From assembly GCF_002563655.1 (NCBI RefSeq), contig NZ_PDIY01000001.1, positions 1,958,001 through 2,022,000 on the forward strand: a stretch of DNA of 64,000 bases, read 5' to 3'. The position numbers and the translations under genes were made by a program. The notes below the pieces were generated by a model. The model was not told the DNA's origin, made no database searches, and saw nothing but the letters and a program-made list of their open reading frames with translations. Positions 1 to 8,071 of the stretch are shown one piece after another. The DNA comes from Bacillus sp. es.034. Lineage in GTDB: Bacteria > Bacillota > Bacilli > Bacillales > Bacillaceae_B. Position 1 is the first letter of the stretch. Each line of letters begins with the position of its first letter.

Positions 1-417
1 ACGAAGAAAGTGAGAGCGATCGCTGAGGGATCCGCACTCACCACAGGAACGAAACTGAATGTCATCAAAATCCAAAATGAAGTCGATCACTTCCAGCTCA
101 ACCGTCGTTTCGATCAAGTATTCCAGCGTTCCATCGAGTCACTGGGGGAATCCTTCGACGATACGGAACGAAAGGGACTCGGCTCATCAGACGCCGGAAA
201 CGTCAGCCGGGTGGTCCCGACCATCCACCCCTACATCAAAATCGGGCCCGAATCCCTCGTTGTCCACACGAACGAATTCAGGGAAGCGGCTAAATCCACC
301 GAGGGTGACCGTGCCCTTGTGATCGGGGCAAAGGCACTTGCCCTGACGGGGTATGAACTGTTGACGGATAAGGGGCTTTTGGAGGAAATATGGAAAGAGT
401 TCGGTTCTAGTAAATAA
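1..417 (+). CDS. M20-family metallopeptidase / amidohydrolase, 3' part only
   Basis: The reading frame is open from the first base, so the gene begins before the window. An internal GTG at 10 is not the real start. The 138 visible residues match the C-terminal part of AbgB-like M20 amidohydrolases, zinc enzymes that hydrolyse N-acyl or p-aminobenzoyl amino acids. The motif GSSDAGNVS followed by PTIHPYIKIG is the conserved segment carrying the late catalytic-domain residues. The reading ends at a TAA and is followed at once by a terminator. Substrate cannot be told from this fragment. The family call is fairly sure; the specific function is not. Confidence 0.75.
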   Translation, partial: TKKVRAIAEGSALTTGTKLNVIKIQNEVDHFQLNRRFDQVFQRSIESLGESFDDTERKGLGSSDAGNVSRVVPTIHPYIKIGPESLVVHTNEFREAAKSTEGDRALVIGAKALALTGYELLTDKGLLEEIWKEFGSSK

Positions 418-422
418 GGATG

Positions 423-456
423 AAAAGACAGCCACATCAGGGCTGTCTTTTTTTGT
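423..456 (+). terminator. Rho-independent terminator of the M20 gene
   Basis: Perfect 11-bp stem (AAAAGACAGCC / GGCTGTCTTTT) with a 7-nt loop and a T run, 6 bases after the stop codon. Confidence 0.9.
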
Positions 457-568
457 GTGAAAGTTATGCGGCGCTTAATGGAGAATGTTCCAATGTTTAA
501 CAAAAACACTAAAAGGATATTGAATAAATGAGAGATTGTATCGTAGAAACCAAAGAAAGGAGAATGAC

Positions 569-1006
569 ATGAAAAAACTATTGATAGCAGGAAATCTTTT
601 TTTCGCACTCTCGATATTGGGAGCTTGCGGTTCAGAAGAGGCCGAACCCGAAGATAATACCTCAGGTGATACGGCAGAAATGAGCGACCAACAGAAAACC
701 CAGCAAAAGGAAGAGCCGGCAGCCGAACTACTCGGCAGTGAGAAGCTGCAGGAACGAATACAAAAGGGAATGGATCTCGATTCCTATTCTGCTGAACTAA
801 CAGCGATGGAGGAAAAAGGAAAAACCACCCTCGTCAAAAAATACAACTTGACCGGGAATGAAGAAATCAAAGCACAAATCCTCCAATCGTCAGACGGATT
901 TGTTGCAGTTGAAACGGACGGACTTGAAGTGACCGATGTTTCAAACTTCAAAACCATGCAGGAAGTTGAGGATCATCTGAATGAAAGGATATGGAAGATG
1001 ATATGA
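569..1006 (+). CDS. Small secreted lipoprotein of unknown function
   Basis: 145 residues. The start at 569 follows a clear AAGGAG-type site; a start at 536 is possible in frame but would bury the signal peptide. Residues 1-20 form a type II (lipoprotein) signal: a KK start, a hydrophobic stretch and the lipobox ILGAC with the acylated Cys at 20. A low-complexity acidic linker (about 21-55) is followed by a small folded domain of about 90 residues. It is expected on the outer face of the membrane. I do not recognise the domain. It is transcribed alone, between two terminators. Confidence 0.75.
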   Translation: MKKLLIAGNLFFALSILGACGSEEAEPEDNTSGDTAEMSDQQKTQQKEEPAAELLGSEKLQERIQKGMDLDSYSAELTAMEEKGKTTLVKKYNLTGNEEIKAQILQSSDGFVAVETDGLEVTDVSNFKTMQEVEDHLNERIWKMI

Positions 1007-1060
1007 GTGAGTAAACGATACTCCCCATAAAAAAGTATTCCATATTTCATAAGTAGAAAT

Positions 1061-1103
1061 CGAACTAATTTACCTTCAGGGTGTCAAATTAGTTCGGTTT
1101 TTT
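1061..1103 (+). terminator. Rho-independent terminator after the lipoprotein gene
   Basis: 11-bp stem CGAACTAATTT / AAATTAGTTCG followed by a T run. A related sequence (TTTACCTTCAGGG... TTAGTTCGG) recurs near 9721-9749, so this hairpin may belong to a dispersed family. Confidence 0.85.
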
Positions 1104-1276
1104 TACGTTGTCGAAAGAGAAGGGGGCACTTTATCGTCTTTATTACAGTTCCTTGCTTAAAGGGCAGTCTTCCATTAAAGGGCCATTTAATGGAATATGG
1201 GCATTGCCTTAAGTTTGAAAATTTGAAATAATTGTAAAGGATAATTGTTCAATATTATTACTGGAGGATTAAAATC

Positions 1277-2722
1277 ATGGTTGAAGAATTAAATGCTGAC
1301 AAAGTTTTCATTTCTTATGCTTGGTCGAGTCCAGAGCATGAAGAGTGGGTCTTAGAATTAGCGGAACGATTAGAAAGTAATGGCGTAGAAGTGGTTATAG
1401 ATAAATGGGATAGTATCGAGGGACAAAACTTAAATGCCTTCATGCAGAGAAGTGTAAATGACCCTTCTATAACCAAAGTATTAGTGGTGTGTGATGAACT
1501 CTATACGAATAAAGCGAATGGCTTTGAGGGAGGAGTAGGAACTGAGACAGTTATAATCTCTAACGAAGTTTATAAAGATATTGAGCAAACGAAATTCGTT
1601 CCGATAATTGCTGAGCGAGGAAAAGATGGCGAAGCATACATACCTACATACCTTAAAGGTACAAAATACATCGATATGTCTTCAGAACAAAGTTACGAGG
1701 ATGGATATGAAAAATTAATAAGAAATTTGTATGGTAAGCCAGAACATGTTAGACCCAAAAGAGGTTCAGCCCCATCTTTTTTGCTTCGAGATGAAAAAAA
1801 AACAAATCTTGATAGTAGGAGAGCACTAAATAGGTTTCGTTACAATGTAGAAAAAAAACCGAAAAACATAGAAATTTATTTCAATGAATTCCTTGAGACC
1901 TTTATAGAAGATTTTGCATCTTATACTATATCAACTTCAGATCGTGATGAGTTCATAAATCTACTTTTCAATAGGTTACATGAAACTTTAGAATTACGAA
2001 ATATTTATAATGAGTTTTTGGAGTTTTATATTAAAGAAGCAGAAGAAGTTAGTGAACATTTATTAATTGAATTTTTCGAGACTCTCAATCCAGTTATATA
2101 TACTAAAATTAATGGTTATCCAATTTTTGAAGGTCAATTTGATCATTTGAAATTGGTTATGACTGAGCTAATGATTTATACAGTTAGTATCCTATATAAA
2201 TATAAGCAATATAATGCCATAAAAGGTTTAGTCAAAAATCATTACCTGGTAAAAGGTGATAACGATAGAGAAATAGATGGTCCAATTGGAGTATTTAATA
2301 ATTATCCAAGGGTTCTGAGTGAAATGCCAATTCCTTCATCAGGGCAAAAGTTTATTTCCAATGCGGGACAACTAATTATTGAAAGAGCAAATTATAAAAG
2401 CATATCATCTAATGACTTAGTTCAGGCGGACTTCCTTTTATATTTCCTAAGTTACTCTTTTGATAAATTAGAAGATTACTTCGGATGGCATGCTCCTACT
2501 GCCCCTTACTTTTCTACTCAAAGAATTGAATTTATGTCCAAATTAAAATCAAAAAGGTTTTTTGAAAATATTAAACTGATGTTTGAAGTATCTAATGTTA
2601 GTGAGATGAAAAATTTAGTAGGAGGATTTAAAGATTATTTGAAGCAGCACGCTAGATCAAATGGACGTTCTATGTTTGCTCATAATGGCATAATAAATCC
2701 AGAAGAAGTGGCGAAGTTTTAA
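1277..2722 (+). CDS. SEFIR-domain protein, probable antiphage defence effector
   Basis: 481 residues; ATG preceded by GGAGG. Residues 9-155 form a SEFIR (TIR-like) domain: KVFISYAWSSPEHEEW opens the first strand and helix, VVIDKWDSIEG is the second conserved block, and VLVVCDELY the next strand. The remaining 320 residues are helical and AT-rich in codon use, with no motif I recognise. Stand-alone bacterial SEFIR proteins of this layout have been shown to give abortive phage defence through NAD+ depletion; I infer the same class here from the domain and length. The C-terminal half would be the sensor. The gene is alone in its unit, with a dispersed repeat on either side. Confidence 0.8.
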   Translation: MVEELNADKVFISYAWSSPEHEEWVLELAERLESNGVEVVIDKWDSIEGQNLNAFMQRSVNDPSITKVLVVCDELYTNKANGFEGGVGTETVIISNEVYKDIEQTKFVPIIAERGKDGEAYIPTYLKGTKYIDMSSEQSYEDGYEKLIRNLYGKPEHVRPKRGSAPSFLLRDEKKTNLDSRRALNRFRYNVEKKPKNIEIYFNEFLETFIEDFASYTISTSDRDEFINLLFNRLHETLELRNIYNEFLEFYIKEAEEVSEHLLIEFFETLNPVIYTKINGYPIFEGQFDHLKLVMTELMIYTVSILYKYKQYNAIKGLVKNHYLVKGDNDREIDGPIGVFNNYPRVLSEMPIPSSGQKFISNAGQLIIERANYKSISSNDLVQADFLLYFLSYSFDKLEDYFGWHAPTAPYFSTQRIEFMSKLKSKRFFENIKLMFEVSNVSEMKNLVGGFKDYLKQHARSNGRSMFAHNGIINPEEVAKF

Positions 2723-2784
2723 ATCTTTTGAGCTTTTCTGTAAATGTGAAGGCTCATTTTATCATGCAAATTTTGAAGATACTT

Positions 2785-2813
2785 TTATTCAACTATTGGG
2801 CAGGTTAATTGAA
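2785..2813 (+). repeat. Dispersed intergenic repeat, copy between SEFIR and DUF692-like genes
   Basis: TTATTCAACTATT joined to GGGCAGGTTAATTGAA, one of the best copies of the repeat that separates the genes from 1.1 to 8.7 kb. A poorer copy (AAAGGGCAGTCTTCCATT) lies at 1159-1176, before the SEFIR gene. Confidence 0.7.
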
Positions 2814-2875
2814 TATGGCTAAAATTTATCTTTGGTAAATCAAACATAAAAGTGGGTTAGAAATGAGGTGAAGAT

Positions 2876-3700
2876 TTGAAGATAGCTGTAAATTACTCAA
2901 TTGAGGCTGAGCAATTAGTAAAAGACACTATAATTGATGTTGATATGTTTAAATGTCCAGATTTTAGTAAGGAACTTATCCAACAAGCCGAGAGGACAAA
3001 GCCTTGTTATATTCATTTTGGTTTAAATGCTGGTAGCGGACAGTTGAATGGGGTCGATTGGAGACTTATTAAGGAATTAAAAAATTGGACTCAAACCCCA
3101 TATGTAAATGTCCACGCTGTGGCTTTTTCTAAACAGTACCCAGATTATGATGTACTAACTGATAAGCCAAAGCACATTAATTTAATGGTGGACGCAGTTT
3201 TACGTGATATTGAAATCGCAGGTAAAGAAGTAGGTATTGAAAACGTGATAGTGGAAAACGTAATCTGCCGAGGGCGGGGTGAAAATATGATGAGTTCAAT
3301 AATTAATCCCGAAGTTCTCTCGGAAATTGTTAATAAGGCTGGGTGTGGTTTTTTACTTGATACAGCTCATGCACAAATGACTTCTAAATGCCTTGGATTA
3401 AATGTAAAAGAATACATATCAAAACTCCCAGTTTATAATTTAAAAGAACTTCATATTACTGGCATCCAAGAAGATGAACATGGACGACTGCGGGACAGTA
3501 TGCCAATGACAAAAGCTGATTGGGAATTGGCATCTTGGTCCTTGGAAAAAATAAAAACCGGAGAATGGCAAAAACCGTGGGTAGTAGCTCTAGAGTATGG
3601 AGGAGTTGGACCAGCGTTTGAGTGGCGTACAGATAAAGAGGTGTTATCTAAACAAGTACCTGAGTTTTATGAAATGGTAAAGCTTAATCAAAAAAATTAG
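2876..3700 (+). CDS. DUF692-like (multinuclear iron oxidase type) TIM-barrel protein
   Basis: 274 residues from a TTG start with GAGGTG six bases upstream. The fold signature is a TIM barrel of the DUF692 / AP-endonuclease-like kind. Metal-ligand candidates occur in the expected order: H47 (YIHFGLN), H80 (NVHAVAF), E127-N128 (IVENV), D162 and H165 (LLDTAHA), H193 (ELHITG) and E240 (ALEYGG). DUF692 enzymes use two or three irons to modify cysteine-rich peptides, usually beside a partner and a precursor gene. None is visible here: the neighbours are a SEFIR gene and a GNAT gene, each in its own unit. A sugar-isomerase-like role is an alternative. The family call is moderate. Confidence 0.6.
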   Translation: MKIAVNYSIEAEQLVKDTIIDVDMFKCPDFSKELIQQAERTKPCYIHFGLNAGSGQLNGVDWRLIKELKNWTQTPYVNVHAVAFSKQYPDYDVLTDKPKHINLMVDAVLRDIEIAGKEVGIENVIVENVICRGRGENMMSSIINPEVLSEIVNKAGCGFLLDTAHAQMTSKCLGLNVKEYISKLPVYNLKELHITGIQEDEHGRLRDSMPMTKADWELASWSLEKIKTGEWQKPWVVALEYGGVGPAFEWRTDKEVLSKQVPEFYEMVKLNQKN

Positions 3701-3781
3701 ATTGAAAGAGAAATCTATAAATATTGTTCATTAGATAGGACAAGTTGTAGAGAAATCCTGATATTGAGTTATTCGGCTTTA

Positions 3782-3820
3782 GCTGAAGATTGATCGGATA
3801 TCTGATCTTCAGCGTTTTTT
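3782..3820 (+). terminator. Rho-independent terminator, part of the intergenic repeat
   Basis: 9-bp stem GCTGAAGAT / ATCTTCAGC followed by GTTTTTT. The arm and T run recur in degenerate form before other copies of the repeat (for example GATCTCTAGCGTTTTTT near 8601). Confidence 0.85.
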
Positions 3821-3852
3821 CTTTATTCGGTTAAAGGGCAGTTAATTGAAGA
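3821..3852 (+). repeat. Dispersed intergenic repeat, copy between DUF692-like and GNAT genes
   Basis: CTTTATTCGGTTAAA then GGGCAGTTAATTGAAGA, directly after the terminator hairpin. Same order as the other copies: hairpin, T run, TTATTC, GGGCAG, TTGAAGA. Confidence 0.7.
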
Positions 3853-3980
3853 ACTCAACAATCGAGTTCATTATTAGAGGTGATATGCTTTTTCTATAAT
3901 GGAATGCGTCAAGCAAGCAACAAACTTTGCTTGATGGAATTATGAGTTTCAGGTAACTTCTACAAAATGGAGGGGCATAA

Positions 3981-4760
3981 ATGACTGCCAAATCTCAAGA
4001 ATACATAGCAAAAATCACTGAAGAGAATTTAATTAATCACTGGATGTTTTTTAAAAGCACTCAAGGGAGTAAAAGTATTGAGTCTGACTACTTTAAATAT
4101 GTTTCAGCGAACCCCTATAATCGTGTGTTATACGCAAATCAATCAGAAATAGAAGAAAGTGAATTGGAAAAGCTACTACACAACGAAGGTGAACCTCTAT
4201 TGTGGATTATAGGTCCATCTACTAAACTCTCCAATACTGATAAATTTTTCTTAGAGGAGAATTTTAACCTTTACCAAGAATGGACTGGGATGGGTTTAAG
4301 TGTAAATCATACTAAGTCAAAAAACGAAAAACGTTTAGGTTTTGATTTCAAAAGAGTTAATTCTGAAACTGAATTAAAAGAGTGGATTGATGTTTATGTA
4401 GAAGGGTACCAAAAACCAATTGCTTATAAAAGTGCACTTTATAATCGGTATAAGCAAATTATGAACAGTGACCAGGATCATTATCACTTATATATAGGTT
4501 ACTTTAATAACAAACCAGCAGTGGTAGGATCTTTGTTTATGAATAATGGGATTGCAGGTTTGTATTGTATAACCACTGCCCATAATATGCGGAGAAAGGG
4601 ACTGGCAACCAATTATCTGAATAGTATATTGCAAATCGCTTCCCAACAAGGTGCTTCAGATTGTATTTTACACGCAACTGAAGCTGGCAAACATATTTAC
4701 GAAAAAGTAGGTTTTATTTCTAATTCTAGTTTTCAAATCTATGCGTTCATAGGTAAGTGA
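3981..4760 (+). CDS. GNAT-family N-acetyltransferase
   Basis: 259 residues; ATG with GGAGG nine bases upstream. The C-terminal half carries the acetyl-CoA binding fold. HLYIGYFNNKPAVVGSLF is the strand before motif A, and RRKGLATNYLNSIL (about 205-218) is motif A with the pyrophosphate-binding R/Q-x-x-G-x-A turn. YEKVGF near the end is motif B. The first 120 residues are a second, degenerate acetyltransferase-like half, as in two-domain GNATs. The acceptor substrate is unknown. It sits alone in its unit between two repeat copies. Confidence 0.8.
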   Translation: MTAKSQEYIAKITEENLINHWMFFKSTQGSKSIESDYFKYVSANPYNRVLYANQSEIEESELEKLLHNEGEPLLWIIGPSTKLSNTDKFFLEENFNLYQEWTGMGLSVNHTKSKNEKRLGFDFKRVNSETELKEWIDVYVEGYQKPIAYKSALYNRYKQIMNSDQDHYHLYIGYFNNKPAVVGSLFMNNGIAGLYCITTAHNMRRKGLATNYLNSILQIASQQGASDCILHATEAGKHIYEKVGFISNSSFQIYAFIGK

Positions 4761-4847
4761 TGCTTCTAGTTGAAAACGGTAATTCTGAAAAAGAAAGTCT
4801 TGTACAGTGTGGAAAGGTTAACTGAAATACTAATTAAGCTAAAGGGT

Positions 4848-4879
4848 GCGTTGATCTAAGAAGGATTAACGCTTTTTTT
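4848..4879 (+). terminator. Rho-independent terminator after the GNAT gene
   Basis: Nine-base arms GCGTTGATC / GATTAACGC (one mismatch) with a 7-nt loop and seven T. Confidence 0.75.
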
Positions 4880-4891
4880 GTTGAAGTTATT

Positions 4892-4920
4892 GGATTAACG
4901 GGCAGGTTAGTTTAAGAAGA
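4892..4920 (+). repeat. Dispersed intergenic repeat, copy before the DUF402 gene
   Basis: GGATTAAC then GGGCAGGTTAGTTTAAGAAGA, just downstream of a T-tailed hairpin as in the other copies. Confidence 0.7.
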
Positions 4921-4974
4921 CAGAACAAAAATAGCTCTAATTTGATGGTGTAATCAAGGGGAGAAGGGTGGGGG

Positions 4975-5523
4975 ATGAGAGTGCTAAAAAGGAAGTACGG
5001 AAATCGTTCAGAATGGAAAAGAGTTATTAAAAGGAAATATTCACAATCATATCTCGATACTAAAGAATTCAAAGGCTACATAACTTTACTAAATATAATA
5101 AAAGTAACAGAACCATTATCGGTTAGCTATGGAGAAAGTAAAGTATTTATAGTCGATGATGGCTATATGTGGCTTCAACAATTCCCTTTAGAGAAAAACC
5201 ATTCAGTAACTACAATGTTTGATGCTAATGGGGATATAGTTCAGTGGTATATTGATATATGCGTTCGTAATGGAATAGAAAATGATATCCCTTGGATGGA
5301 CGATTTATTTTTAGATCTTGTTCTATTGCCATCTGGTGAGATAATTGAAAAGGATGCTGAGGAACTAGAAGATGCATTATCAAAAAGAATTATTGATAAA
5401 AATCTTTACGATTTAGCCTGGAATGAAGTAAAAACCATTAAAAGTTTAATAAGTTCAGCTAACTTTGACTTGATAAAATTGTCAAATAGTCACAAGGAAA
5501 TGTTATTTAAGATTTTGAAGTAG
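4975..5523 (+). CDS. DUF402-domain protein (nucleoside-phosphatase-like)
   Basis: 182 residues; ATG after a G-rich Shine-Dalgarno stretch (AAGGGTGGGGG). Residues 75-140 carry the DUF402 core: MFDANGDIVQWYIDIC then WMDDLFLDLVLLPSGEI, with acidic residues that bind metal in nucleoside tri/diphosphatase relatives, then the ELEDAL helix. Family members hydrolyse nucleotides (Ntdp) or a cytidylylated intermediate (FomD); this one's substrate is unknown. Neighbours give no pathway context because each gene here is a separate unit. Confidence 0.7.
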   Translation: MRVLKRKYGNRSEWKRVIKRKYSQSYLDTKEFKGYITLLNIIKVTEPLSVSYGESKVFIVDDGYMWLQQFPLEKNHSVTTMFDANGDIVQWYIDICVRNGIENDIPWMDDLFLDLVLLPSGEIIEKDAEELEDALSKRIIDKNLYDLAWNEVKTIKSLISSANFDLIKLSNSHKEMLFKILK

Positions 5524-5537
5524 CTATTATTCAAATA

Positions 5538-5612
5538 ACGGGGCAATTGTTGAAGATAATGAAGTGATCTCTAGCCATTCCCTTTATTCAATCATCGGGC
5601 AGGTTAGCGGAA
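5538..5612 (+). repeat. Long copy of the dispersed intergenic repeat, with both halves
   Basis: The left half GGGGCAATTGTTGAAGAT (5540-5557) and right half TTATTCAATCATCGGGCAGG (5584-5603) frame a GATCTCTAGCC stretch. The AATTGTTGAA and TTCAATCATC segments are partly complementary, so the whole element could fold. The copy at 7366-7440 has the same two-half structure. Confidence 0.7.
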
Positions 5613-5722
5613 TAAATTCAGTTTTTAAAAAATATCTTTGGGAAGGCATGGGTATTTAAATAGAGGGTTATGGAGAAATGTAGTTCAAAATTGTGATTAC
5701 ATAAATTTGGAGGTAGGATTAG

Positions 5723-6472
5723 ATGAATATAAAATTTGATCAAAATAACGTCGTTATTAAACTCTGTATAAGTGGGATGATCATGGAAGATGGCGGAAAT
5801 GTTGAAGGTGCAACCAAGATGTTTCATCAAGCATGGCACGAAGCAAAAGACGACTATGAAAGGTTTATTGCAGCTTATCATTTGGCTCGTAAACAAAAGA
5901 GTATTACAGACAAATTGAATTGGATGGAAACCTCTCTACAGTGTGCACTAAATGTAAATGATGATGATGTTGAGAGTGCATACTCAACGTTATATTTAAA
6001 CATTGCCAAATGCTATGAGGAGTTGTGTGATTCTGATAATGCAACAAGAAATTATGAATTGTCAAACTCATATCGCGGTGAACCTTCTGATAAAGGACCA
6101 TTTTATCATGGGACAAAGGCAGATTTAAAGATTGGTGATTTGCTGACAGCGGGGGGAAATTCAAATTACAAACCTGGGCTTAAAATGAATCACATTTATT
6201 TCACTGCTAATGCAAATGGTGCAGGACTTGCAGCAGCATTAGCAAAAGGAGAAGGAAGAGAACGCGTTTATAAAATAGAACCAACAGGTGAATTTGAAAA
6301 CGACCCCAATGTTACTGACAAAAAGTTCCCGGGTAACTTAACACGATCTTATCGTTCTCAAGAACCTTTAAAAATTATTGGTGAAGAAACTGAGTGGGTG
6401 AAACTGACAACTACGGAGCGAAGTGAATGGCGCAAAAAATTAGCCAAGAACAAGGGCGAAATTATTAACTGA
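5723..6472 (+). CDS. arr: Rifampin ADP-ribosyltransferase (Arr) with extra N-terminal helical domain
   Basis: 249 residues; ATG with GGAGG upstream. Residues 125-240 are a complete Arr domain: FYHGTKADLKIGDLL at the start, HIYFT in the middle, ERVYKIEPTGEFENDPNVTDK and NLTRSYRSQEPLKI at the end. Arr transfers ADP-ribose from NAD+ to rifamycins and so inactivates them; ordinary Arr proteins are about 140 residues. Here about 115 N-terminal residues form a helical, TPR-like region with regularly spaced AYHLA and SAYSTLYLNIAKCYEEL helices. Cytoplasmic. The resistance call is firm for the domain; the role of the extra part is unknown. Confidence 0.85.
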   Translation: MNIKFDQNNVVIKLCISGMIMEDGGNVEGATKMFHQAWHEAKDDYERFIAAYHLARKQKSITDKLNWMETSLQCALNVNDDDVESAYSTLYLNIAKCYEELCDSDNATRNYELSNSYRGEPSDKGPFYHGTKADLKIGDLLTAGGNSNYKPGLKMNHIYFTANANGAGLAAALAKGEGRERVYKIEPTGEFENDPNVTDKKFPGNLTRSYRSQEPLKIIGEETEWVKLTTTERSEWRKKLAKNKGEIIN

Positions 6473-6524
6473 ACATATTTCAATTGGAGTAAAATTTTGT
6501 TTGCAAATTACCAATACTCCAAAA

Positions 6525-6548
6525 TTGGGTGCGTTAGTTTAAGATCTA
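6525..6548 (+). repeat. Degenerate copy of the dispersed intergenic repeat
   Basis: TTGGGTGCGTTAGTTTAAGAT, matching the GGGCAGGTTAGTTTAAGA core with a TGC in place of CAG. Located between arr and the racemase gene. Confidence 0.5.
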
Positions 6549-6661
6549 CTTCAAAATATCTCAAAACCAATTCTTTATATATATGCCTCTTCAATGAATT
6601 TAGAAAATAAAGTATTGCAAGATAAGTTGAGCCAAATGAAAACCAGTGGGGGGACAAAGTG

Positions 6662-7351
6662 ATGAAAACGATTGGTCTTATAGGTGGAATGAGTTGGGAA
6701 TCCTCAGTAAAGTATTACAAAGTAATCAACGAAGAAGTAAAAGAAAGATTAGGAGGTTTGCATTCAGCAAAGTGTCTATTATACAGCGTTGACTTTGAAG
6801 AGATTGAACGCTATCAAGCTGAAGGTGATTGGGAAAATGCAGGTAGAGCATTAGGAGAAGTTGCATCCTCTTTAGAAAAAGCAGGTGCAGAATTCATAGT
6901 CATTTGTACAAATACGATGCATAAAGTCATTGATCATGTTGAGGCACGGATCAACATTCCGGTATTACATATTGCGGATGCAACAGCAAATGAAATTCAA
7001 AGAGCCGATATGAAAACAGTTGGCTTACTTGGGACTACATATACAATGGAGCAGGATTTTTATAAATCAAGGATTCAATCTAACGGAATTAACGTGTTGG
7101 TTCCAGATGAAGAAGAAAGAAACACCATCAATAAAGTTATTTTTGAAGAGTTGTGTTTAGGGAAAATGGAACAATCATCTAAGGATTATTATAAGGGTGT
7201 TATTCAAAAATTAGTGGATAGAGGAGCTGAAGGGATCATCTTGGGGTGTACAGAAATCGGATTGTTAATTAAACCGGATGATTCAGAAGTTCCATTGTTT
7301 GATACAACCGTTATTCATGCGATGGAAGCAGTAAATAAGGCTCTAAAATAA
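6662..7351 (+). CDS. Aspartate/glutamate racemase family protein
   Basis: 229 residues. An ATG at 6662 (or the adjacent GTG at 6659) follows a GGGGGG site. It opens with KTIGLIGGMSWESSVKYY, the hallmark of the PLP-independent amino-acid racemase family (RacX/YgeA group). The catalytic cysteine pair is present: one in VICTNTMH, the other in ILGCTEIGLL, about 115 residues apart. Such enzymes interconvert L and D amino acids; RacX-type proteins have broad specificity and feed D-amino acids to the wall. Cytoplasmic. Transcribed as its own unit. Confidence 0.85.
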   Translation: MKTIGLIGGMSWESSVKYYKVINEEVKERLGGLHSAKCLLYSVDFEEIERYQAEGDWENAGRALGEVASSLEKAGAEFIVICTNTMHKVIDHVEARINIPVLHIADATANEIQRADMKTVGLLGTTYTMEQDFYKSRIQSNGINVLVPDEEERNTINKVIFEELCLGKMEQSSKDYYKGVIQKLVDRGAEGIILGCTEIGLLIKPDDSEVPLFDTTVIHAMEAVNKALK

Positions 7352-7365
7352 GAATTCTTAAAGTA

Positions 7366-7440
7366 GCGGGGGCAATAATTGAAGATTTGTTCATTGGTCC
7401 AACTACTGCTCTTATTCAATTATTGAGGCAGGTTAGTACA
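7366..7440 (+). repeat. Long copy of the dispersed intergenic repeat, with both halves
   Basis: Left half GCGGGGGCAATAATTGAAGA at 7366-7385 and right half TTATTCAATTATTGAGGCAG at 7412-7431, followed by GTTAGTACA. This fills nearly the whole gap between racemase and DUF523 genes. Confidence 0.7.
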
Positions 7441-7460
7441 ATTAGATTGAGGTGATGAAT

Positions 7461-7931
7461 ATGATATTGGTAAGTTCTTGTTTAGCGGGATTAGAGGTAA
7501 GATATAACGGTACTCATTGTTTAAACAATAAGATAAGGTTAATGATCGATCAGAAAAAGGCATTAAATGTCTGTCCTGAATTACTTGGTGGTTTTTCAAC
7601 TCCACGAGAACCTGCTGAGATCATTGGTGGTGATGGAGATGATGTCCTGGATGGCAAAGCCAAGGTAATAGAAAAATCAGGTAGGGATGTTACTGATTTA
7701 TATATAACGGGAGCCTATACTACTTTAAGAAAAGCTCAAGAATACCATACTACCGCAGTCGTTCTAAAAGAGTTCAGCCCCTCCTGTGGAAGTTCCATGA
7801 TCTATAACGGAGAGTTTAAGGGCAAGAAAATACCTGGGAATGGCGTCACAACCGCTTTACTAAAAAGGAATGGAATACGAGTGGTCTCAGAAGAAGGACT
7901 TAATGACTTACTTCAGGAAGCAGGTTATTGA
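7461..7931 (+). CDS. DUF523-domain protein
   Basis: 156 residues from the ATG at 7461, chosen because GAGGTG lies six bases before it; in-frame GTG 7452 and ATG 7455 overlap that site. Typical DUF523 features are all seen: the N-terminal VSSCLAGLEVRYNG, VCPELLGG with a second cysteine, and LKEFSPSCGS with a third, consistent with a metal or thiol site. The catalytic role of the family is not established. Alone in its unit between two repeat copies. Confidence 0.8.
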   Translation: MILVSSCLAGLEVRYNGTHCLNNKIRLMIDQKKALNVCPELLGGFSTPREPAEIIGGDGDDVLDGKAKVIEKSGRDVTDLYITGAYTTLRKAQEYHTTAVVLKEFSPSCGSSMIYNGEFKGKKIPGNGVTTALLKRNGIRVVSEEGLNDLLQEAGY

Positions 7932-7990
7932 ATAATAAACCATTGTATCTAAGAAGGATAAAGACACTTTCCTTTTAAAGTTCTAAGCTA

Positions 7991-8006
7991 TAGGGCAGTC
8001 TGGAGG
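7991..8006 (+). repeat. Short copy of the dispersed intergenic repeat
   Basis: TAGGGCAGTCTGGAGG, overlapping the likely ribosome binding site of the next gene. Only the GGGCAG core is clear. Confidence 0.4.
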
Positions 8007-8071
8007 GGATTATAATCAAAAACAGTAATAGTAGACTCTCAAATGAAAGGTTATGGTTAAGGGAATTTACT

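Noticed and set aside
3701..3980. Hidden precursor peptide for the DUF692-like enzyme
   Set aside because: All frames in the gaps on both sides were read; the longest peptides are about 11 residues, without repeats of Cys and without a ribosome binding site.
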